A stretch of DNA of 10,773 nucleotides from CAYRLZ01 sp964425275 (GTDB lineage: Bacteria; Hydrothermota; Tepidihabitantia; Tepidihabitantales; JBDRVQ01), in assembly GCA_964425275.1 (NCBI GenBank), contig CAYRLZ010000099.1:1-10773 (forward strand), written 5' to 3'. Within the stretch, counting starts at the first letter, position 1, and each line of letters opens with the position of its first letter. The notes under the pieces are model-generated. The model was not told the origin of the DNA. It ran no database searches and saw nothing but the letters and a program-made list of their open reading frames with translations. This document shows, piece by piece, positions 1 to 3,955 of this stretch. Position numbers and translations under genes: made by a program.

Positions 1-1
1 A

Positions 2-295
2 AGTATCTCGGTGATTCGGGATGCTACCGGGATTGAAGAATGCTTTACGCTTGACGCTAAACGCTCAACGCCGGAAATTTATCCCAATCCGGCAAGTTCG
101 TTCTTCGTTATCCGTTCTCCGTTACCCGTAAAAGATATTAAAATCTATGATGTCTCGGGAAAGTTAGTAAAAGAGATTGGTCTCTCTTCTTCTCCCAACG
201 AGCCAAAAATCTCCCCAAAAGGAATAAGGGCAGGGGTCTATATCTTAAAAATAGCCCAGAATAAGGAATTCACCCAGAAACTGATTATTCGGTAA
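2..295 (+). CDS. Secreted/surface protein, C-terminal fragment with T9SS type A sorting domain
   Basis: The reading frame is open to the left edge of the window. The GTG at 11 is therefore probably an internal valine, and the true start lies outside. About 97 residues are visible. The last ~72 form a typical Por secretion-system C-terminal sorting domain: an YPNPASS opening, then a hydrophobic strand, the IYDVSGKLVKE motif, the GIRAGVYILKI motif, and a short final strand ending in KLIIR. In this family the domain targets the protein through the outer membrane by the type IX system, usually with attachment to the surface or release. The body of the protein is missing, so its activity is unknown. 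The linker just before the domain is encoded by a 7-bp tandem repeat (47-71). The gene stops 20 bp before the end of an oppositely oriented ORF. No clear terminator follows. Confidence 0.9.
   Translation, partial: SISVIRDATGIEECFTLDAKRSTPEIYPNPASSFFVIRSPLPVKDIKIYDVSGKLVKEIGLSSSPNEPKISPKGIRAGVYILKIAQNKEFTQKLIIR
47..71 (+). repeat. Heptanucleotide tandem repeat, about 3.5 copies
   Basis: Three successive 7-bp units, ACGCTTG, ACGCTAA and ACGCTCA, are followed by a partial ACGC. They lie inside the coding frame of the surface protein, in the linker just before the sorting domain. The unit length is not a multiple of three, so gain or loss of one unit would shift the frame. Confidence 0.75.
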
Positions 296-315
296 AAAGG
301 GTTAACCAAGGGGCT

Positions 316-606
316 CTATTTCGGCAGTAATTGGTAAGGGTAAGGGAGGCGTTTCTCAGTTAGGCTCGGAATATCGCCCCCAATATGACCCTCAATATCA
401 CTCTCTATATCGCCTCCTATATCACCCTCTATATCGCCCAGAATATCACCCCCAATATCACTCTCTATATCGCCTTCTCTATCATTCCCAATATCACTTC
501 CTATATTGCCTTCTATATCATCTCCAATATCGCCCAGAATATCGCCCTCTATATTACCCGGAATATCTTCCAGAGTATCACCCCCTGTATCGTCCACCCC
601 ATCCAC
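316..606 (-). CDS. Putative acidic tetrapeptide-repeat (xGDI) protein
   Basis: A 96-residue reading frame begins at a GTG preceded by a GGGGGTG stretch that could act as a ribosome binding site. Residues ~4-79 are 19 units of the form x-G/S-D-I, with x being mostly Glu, Gly or Leu. A non-repeat tail (SLTEKRLPYPYQLLPK) follows. The protein would be strongly acidic and has no signal peptide or membrane segment. I do not recognise a family. Coding is supported by the variation: alternative bases fall mainly at third codon positions (ATA/ATT, GGC/GGT, GAG/GAA). The plus-strand reading would turn the same changes into amino acid changes. Against coding, the GAT third position never varies, no convincing promoter is seen, and tandem repeats are open in many frames by chance. 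It lies 62 bp downstream of the two small basic genes and could be a third member of that unit. It could also be a non-coding minisatellite. Confidence 0.42.
   Translation of the reverse strand: MDGVDDTGGDTLEDIPGNIEGDILGDIGDDIEGNIGSDIGNDREGDIESDIGGDILGDIEGDIGGDIESDIEGHIGGDIPSLTEKRLPYPYQLLPK
370..597. repeat. 19 tandem copies of a degenerate 12-bp unit
   Basis: Nineteen consecutive 12-bp units run without gaps. The plus-strand consensus is WATATCRCCYYC. The steps TAT and the following T are nearly or fully invariant. Positions 1 (A 10, T 9), 7 (G 8, A 10, T 1), 10 (C 14, T 5) and 11 carry most of the variation. There are no spacers, so this is not a CRISPR array. Since 12 is a multiple of three, every frame translates to a four-residue repeat. 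On the minus strand the unit reads x-Gly-Asp-Ile; on the plus strand it reads Asn/Tyr-Ile-Ala/Thr-x. Confidence 0.95.
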
Positions 607-668
607 TGCCCACCCCCTATATATAGTCCGCTTTAAGAAAAGGAGACGGGAGATAGATTGAAGCGGTT

Positions 669-1025
669 TTATTTCTCCCCTCTAACTAATTCCCGGCACT
701 TTTTGTATATCTCCTTCAAAACCTTTTCTTTTAATCCCCTCTTTCCCCATTCCGAAAGCAAAGAAATGGCTTCACTCTCACTCCCTTCTTTTAGCAATCG
801 GAATGCCTTTCGGGCAAATGCTAAATATGCCCAGCGCAAGACGACCGATTCACCTCTTCGATCAAGTATTTCCTTGACCGCTCCTTCTAAGCGGAGATAT
901 TCTGCCATACTTCTCTTATATTTAGCGGTCGCCTTTGGAAAATCGGCGCCTCGTTTTAGATGGTATTTCCTGACAATCTTTTCAAGGCGCCTCTCTTCTC
1001 GCTTTTTGTATTCCTCTTTTTTCAA
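669..1025 (-). CDS. Small basic protein of unknown function (copy B of a pair)
   Basis: This is a 118-residue, Lys/Arg/Glu-rich and probably all-helical protein with no signal peptide, no membrane segment and no family I recognise. The start is TTG at 1025. It overlaps the stop of the upstream gene by 4 bases (TTGA), and an in-frame stop lies just upstream at 1032-1034. No other usual start codon is near, so translation is probably coupled to the preceding gene. No Shine-Dalgarno sequence is visible. Residues 67-79 (AYLAFARKAFRLLK region) and 96-106 (RGLKEKVLKEI) match residues 68-80 and 105-115 of the upstream protein in the same order, which suggests a diverged duplicate. A longer plus-strand frame covers both genes (658-1209). 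Its Ser/Phe/Arg-rich composition looks like an antisense shadow, and the promoter at 1406-1433 supports the minus strand. Confidence 0.68.
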   Translation of the reverse strand: MKKEEYKKREERRLEKIVRKYHLKRGADFPKATAKYKRSMAEYLRLEGAVKEILDRRGESVVLRWAYLAFARKAFRLLKEGSESEAISLLSEWGKRGLKEKVLKEIYKKCRELVRGEK

Positions 1026-1399
1026 GGGAGTTCAATGCCGAAGATTTTTACCCGAAGGTTCTCTAAGATTTTCTGGTCTAATCCCCTTCGCTGCCTTTTC
1101 TCTTCCCTTTTCTCTTCGCAGACCCTTATCTCCCGGAATAATCTCTTGCCCGCATATTTCTTTTGCAGGCGCCATAGTTCCCGGGCATAGCATAAATAAG
1201 ATGGGGTGAAGGTGATTGGGGCATCCTCTTGATTTAGGACGGCACTCGCCTTTTCTTCCACCTCGTAAATCTCATTGAAGTAGGCGGTCATCTGGTCAAC
1301 AATCGCCTTCTTACGTTTCGCAAATCTTTTCCGAACCACTTCTGGTTCGACCTTTGCCTGATACTTCTTAACACGGCGAAGGGCGTCTCGTTTTCCCAT
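1022..1399 (-). CDS. Small basic protein of unknown function (copy A of a pair)
   Basis: This is a 125-residue, highly charged and probably helical protein with no membrane segment, signal peptide or family I recognise. It has two Cys (70 and 94) and a Lys/Arg/Glu-rich segment at 95-105. The ATG at 1399 lies exactly 6 bases after a perfect TATAAT, so the transcript should be leaderless or nearly so. An AAAGG immediately before the ATG is too close to act as a normal Shine-Dalgarno. The gene is transcribed away from fur and shares its 112-bp upstream region, so Fur or iron control is possible but unproven. It overlaps the next gene by 4 bases. Two blocks, one around residues 68-80 (YLCYARELWRL) and one at 105-115 (RGLDQKILENL), resemble blocks of the downstream protein. 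Confidence 0.75.
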   Translation of the reverse strand: MGKRDALRRVKKYQAKVEPEVVRKRFAKRKKAIVDQMTAYFNEIYEVEEKASAVLNQEDAPITFTPSYLCYARELWRLQKKYAGKRLFREIRVCEEKREEKRQRRGLDQKILENLRVKIFGIELP

Positions 1400-1405
1400 A
1401 CCTTT

Positions 1406-1433
1406 ATTATAAGAGGGTTTTTTATTTTGTAAA
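1406..1433 (-). promoter_or_regulatory. Sigma70-type promoter, leaderless, for the small-protein pair
   Basis: Read on the minus strand: a -35 TTTACA (1433-1428, 5/6 match), a 16-bp spacer, and a -10 TATAAT (1411-1406, 6/6). Six bases separate the -10 from the ATG at 1399. A start site about 7 bases after the -10 falls on the A of the ATG. Confidence 0.72.
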
Positions 1434-1446
1434 GTTCCTCAACTTT
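1431..1446. promoter_or_regulatory. Perfect 6-4-6 inverted repeat, candidate operator
   Basis: AAAGTT-CCTC-AACTTT is a perfect inverted repeat. It overlaps the -35 of the leftward promoter by 3 bases and lies upstream of the fur promoter. It does not match the classical 19-bp Fur box. Its position suits a repressor that controls the leftward genes; which protein would bind is unknown. Confidence 0.35.
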
Positions 1447-1476
1447 TTTGGTCTATAGCAATTAACCAATGAACCC

Positions 1477-1505
1477 TTGACTTTTCCTAAAATCTGTCTT
1501 ATAAT
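1477..1505 (+). promoter_or_regulatory. Sigma70-type promoter, leaderless, for fur-feoAB
   Basis: A -35 TTGACT (1477-1482, 5/6) is followed by a 17-bp spacer and a -10 TATAAT (1500-1505, 6/6). Six bases separate the -10 from the fur ATG at 1512. The expected start site is therefore at the initiation codon, and no Shine-Dalgarno is present. An AATCTG direct repeat (1491-1496 and 1503-1508) brackets the -10. Confidence 0.8.
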
Positions 1506-1511
1506 CTGAAA

Positions 1512-1982
1512 ATGAAATTCAACTTCAAAAAGTCAAAGACCGATGACCGTTTAGCGGACCTCCTAAAAGATAGGGGGTTGAAAAATTCCGAGAAGAGGAA
1601 TTTGGTAATTGACTTCTTCTTGAAAACCGACCGCCATTATCGGGTAGAAGAACTCCACGAGAAACTTCGGCGGATAAATCCAAAGATAAGCCTCTCCACT
1701 GTTTACCGGGCCTTAAAACTGCTCGCGGCTTGCGGATTAGCCTACGAGCGAAAATTTGACGAAAAGAACTGCCGATTTGAGCCGGTTCATCAAAAAGAGC
1801 ATCACGACCACCTCCTCTGCTTGCAATGCGGGCGGATTATTGAATTTGAAAATCACCGGATTGAAAGACTGCAAAGCGAGGTGGCAAAGGAGCACAAATT
1901 CTCCATCGTCCGACACAAATTAGAACTGTATGGTTATTGTCAACATTGCCGAAGAAGGCAAGAGGATAAGGAGAAGCGGTGA
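1512..1982 (+). CDS. fur: Fur-family metal-responsive transcriptional repressor
   Basis: This 156-residue protein is near normal Fur length with a slightly long basic N-terminus. Residues ~14-90 form the winged-helix DNA-binding domain; the recognition helix is around ISLSTVYRAL (59-68). The C-terminal dimerisation and metal domain holds HHDHLLC (97-103), with Cys103/Cys106 and Cys143/Cys146 as two CxxC pairs for the structural zinc. His98, Asp99, His100, Glu111, Glu118 and His135 are available for the regulatory metal site. Fur binds Fe(II) and represses iron uptake genes. Here it is the first gene of an operon with feoA and feoB, so autoregulation together with ferrous iron import is the simplest reading. 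The ATG at 1512 is fixed by the promoter, which leaves no 5' leader. A PerR or Zur role cannot be excluded from sequence, but feoAB next door favours Fur. Confidence 0.95.
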   Translation: MKFNFKKSKTDDRLADLLKDRGLKNSEKRNLVIDFFLKTDRHYRVEELHEKLRRINPKISLSTVYRALKLLAACGLAYERKFDEKNCRFEPVHQKEHHDHLLCLQCGRIIEFENHRIERLQSEVAKEHKFSIVRHKLELYGYCQHCRRRQEDKEKR

Positions 1983-2230
1983 AAAGGATTGACTTGACCA
2001 AAATGAAGGAAGGGGAAAGAGGGATTGTCGTTGAACTCTCCGGGGGGTGTGGTCTTTTAAGTAGATTGTCTGCCTTGGGAATAAGAGAAGGAACGGAGAT
2101 AAAAAAGGTCTCCAGCCAGTTAATGCGCGGACCGGTAATCATTCAGGTCGGCAATACCCAGATTGCCATCGGCTTCGGTATGGCCAGGAAGATTATTGTT
2201 GAGAAAAAGAAATCAATATCAAGGGAATGA
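1979..2230 (+). CDS. feoA: Ferrous iron transport accessory protein FeoA
   Basis: This 83-residue protein contains one FeoA (SH3-like beta-barrel) domain over nearly its full length. It has the typical early MKEGERGIVVEL strand, the LSALGIREGTEI turn, the RGPVIIQVGNTQIAIG segment and a final MARKIIVE strand. FeoA is a small cytoplasmic partner thought to modulate the FeoB permease. The GTG at 1979 overlaps the fur stop (GTGA). It is preceded by AAGGAG at 1968-1973 with 5-base spacing, a good Shine-Dalgarno, so this start is well supported. The gene's own stop overlaps the feoB start, giving a fully coupled fur-feoA-feoB unit. Confidence 0.95.
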   Translation: MKRIDLTKMKEGERGIVVELSGGCGLLSRLSALGIREGTEIKKVSSQLMRGPVIIQVGNTQIAIGFGMARKIIVEKKKSISRE

Positions 2231-3924
2231 AAAAAATCCTTCTCTTTGGTAATCCCAATGTCGGAAAGAGTGTCATCTTCTCCCGGTTAACTGGAACCTC
2301 GGTTATCGCCGCTAACTATCCAGGCACAACCGTGGAATTCACTAAGGGGTACATAAGATTAAACGGTGAGAAGGTGGAGGTGATTGATGTTCCGGGAACC
2401 TACACCTTAGAACCAACCACGACCGCTGAGGAGGTAGCGGTAAAGATATTAGATTCCGCGATTAAAGAAAAAGAGAGTGTTGCCCTGCAGGTGATTGACG
2501 CAACCAATTTAGAGAGAAACCTCTATCTCACTTTACAACTTCTCACCCGAGACATCCCCCTTCTTATCGCCTTAAATCTTTGGGATGAAGCAAGGCACAT
2601 TGGGATTACAATTGACTATAAAAAATTAGAAGAACTTCTTGGGATACCCGTCGTCCCCACCGTTGCTATCACCGGGGAAGGGATTCGGGAATTAAAGGAA
2701 AGAATAAAGTCAGCGAGAAAAGGAAAATGCAAAATTACCGAAAGATGGCCGGAGATTGGTCGAATCATTAGCGAGGTGCAGAAGGTGAGTCATCGGCACC
2801 ATACCCTTTTAGAAAAATTGGGCGACAGCACAATAAGACCGGCGACTGGCTTACCTTTGGCTTTACTCTTCCTCTATCTCACCTTCCTCTTTGTCCGGTT
2901 AATCAGCGAAGGTTTGATAACTTATATTTTTGACCCTTTATTTAATAAATTCTATCTCCCTTTCTTAATCCGAATTTTTCAACCCCTGCCCCAATTCCTT
3001 TCCGAAATTCTCCTCGGAAAGACCGCCGAGCCGCTGGCTGGTTTTGGGCTCTTCACCACTGGACTTTACATCCCTTTTGTTATTGTCCTCCCCTATCTCT
3101 TCGCTTTCTACCTCATCCTCAGTTTTTGGGAAGACATTGGCTATCTCCCCCGTTTAGCCACCCTTCTTGATACCTTTCTTCATCGCCTTGGGGTTCATGG
3201 TTATTCTTCGATTCCTCTCATCTTAGGTCTGGGTTGTAAGGTTCCGGCGGTTCTCGCCACCCGGATTTTAGAAACCAAACGGGAGAAGATAATTACCAGC
3301 GCCTTAATCCTAATGAGTGCACCCTGTCTACCGCAGAGCGCAATGATTGTCAGTTTAATCGCCCCCTACGGCACCAAATTTCTCCTTTTGGTATTTGGCC
3401 TCCTCTTTTCCCTATCACTTATTACCAGTCTTTTTTTAAGCCGACTCCTTAAAGGTGAGACACCTGAACTCTTCTTAGAGATTCCTCCCTATCGTCGACC
3501 TTATCTTTCAACCCTTTTTGCCAAGGTCGGGCTGCGCCTCAGTTCCTTCATTAAAGAGGCAATCCCTTTGATTATCGCTGGTCTCTTTCTTATCGGTCTT
3601 TTAGAACTCTTAGGGGTGATGGCTTTTCTTGGTGAATTTCTTGGCAAACCGGTCGTTTATCTTCTCGGACTTCCAAAGAACTCAATTGGGGTAATAATGA
3701 CCGGATTTTTAAGGAAGGATGTTTCTATTGGCCTTCTCTTCCCACTCGGATTAACCCTAAAACAAAAGATTATATCATCAATTTTTCTTACCCTTTACCT
3801 CCCTTGCCTCTCCACCCTTTTCATCTTGACCAGAGAATTGACCTTAAAGGAAATGATAAAGATAGTGGCAATTCAATTCTTATTTGGGCTGAGCATCGGC
3901 GGTCTGCTTAATCTCATCCTATAA
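2227..3924 (+). CDS. feoB: Ferrous iron transporter FeoB (compact form)
   Basis: This is the GTP-dependent inner-membrane Fe(II) importer. The N-terminal G domain shows G1 GNPNVGKS (8-15), G2 in the YPGTTVE segment (31-37), G3 DVPG (54-57), G4 NLWD (117-120) and a G5-like AITGEG near 150. A short helical region leads to the first membrane segment at about 211. The permease core carries the gate motifs: GLGCKVP with Cys337, APCLPQ with Cys367, GFLRKDV, and YLPCLST with Cys527. Several hydrophobic helices continue to the C-terminus. At 565 residues it is shorter than most FeoB proteins (commonly about 650-770). The reduction is most visible in the helical domain between G5 and the first membrane helix, about 40 residues rather than about 100. 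All key motifs remain, so it is probably functional. The ATG overlaps the feoA stop (ATGA). No feoC follows; the next gene is convergent, and no clear terminator is visible at 3925-3955. Confidence 0.96.
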   Translation: MKKILLFGNPNVGKSVIFSRLTGTSVIAANYPGTTVEFTKGYIRLNGEKVEVIDVPGTYTLEPTTTAEEVAVKILDSAIKEKESVALQVIDATNLERNLYLTLQLLTRDIPLLIALNLWDEARHIGITIDYKKLEELLGIPVVPTVAITGEGIRELKERIKSARKGKCKITERWPEIGRIISEVQKVSHRHHTLLEKLGDSTIRPATGLPLALLFLYLTFLFVRLISEGLITYIFDPLFNKFYLPFLIRIFQPLPQFLSEILLGKTAEPLAGFGLFTTGLYIPFVIVLPYLFAFYLILSFWEDIGYLPRLATLLDTFLHRLGVHGYSSIPLILGLGCKVPAVLATRILETKREKIITSALILMSAPCLPQSAMIVSLIAPYGTKFLLLVFGLLFSLSLITSLFLSRLLKGETPELFLEIPPYRRPYLSTLFAKVGLRLSSFIKEAIPLIIAGLFLIGLLELLGVMAFLGEFLGKPVVYLLGLPKNSIGVIMTGFLRKDVSIGLLFPLGLTLKQKIISSIFLTLYLPCLSTLFILTRELTLKEMIKIVAIQFLFGLSIGGLLNLIL

Positions 3925-3955
3925 AGAACAGAAAACCGATTTGAACTCTAATTTA
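3925..3955. other. Short convergent gap between feoB and purL
   Basis: The 31 bp between the two stop codons contain no GC-rich hairpin followed by a T-run on either strand. Transcription of feoB and purL may therefore run into each other, or end by a factor-dependent mechanism. Confidence 0.6.

Noticed and set aside
370..597. CRISPR-like array
   Set aside because: The 12-bp units are contiguous with no spacers and are far shorter than CRISPR repeats.
618..625. TATATATA as a -10 for the repeat ORF
   Set aside because: No acceptable -35 lies 16-18 bp upstream on the minus strand.
385..636. Plus-strand ORF through the 12-bp array
   Set aside because: In this frame the variable positions 1, 7 and 10 are first codon positions and would change amino acids freely (Asn/Tyr, Ala/Thr). 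The minus frame explains the variation better.
628..666. Stem CCGCTT/AAGCGG followed by TTTTATTT as an intrinsic terminator (plus strand)
   Set aside because: The loop is 27 bases and the stem only 6 bp, which is too weak; no plus-strand gene ends next to it.
658..1209. 183-residue plus-strand ORF
   Set aside because: It is antisense to two overlapping minus-strand genes that have a promoter and paired similarity. Its Ser/Phe/Arg-rich composition is that of a shadow.
1448..1469. TTGGT/ACCAA inverted repeat as a second operator
   Set aside because: Arms of 5 bp with a 12-bp spacer are likely by chance in an AT-rich gap.
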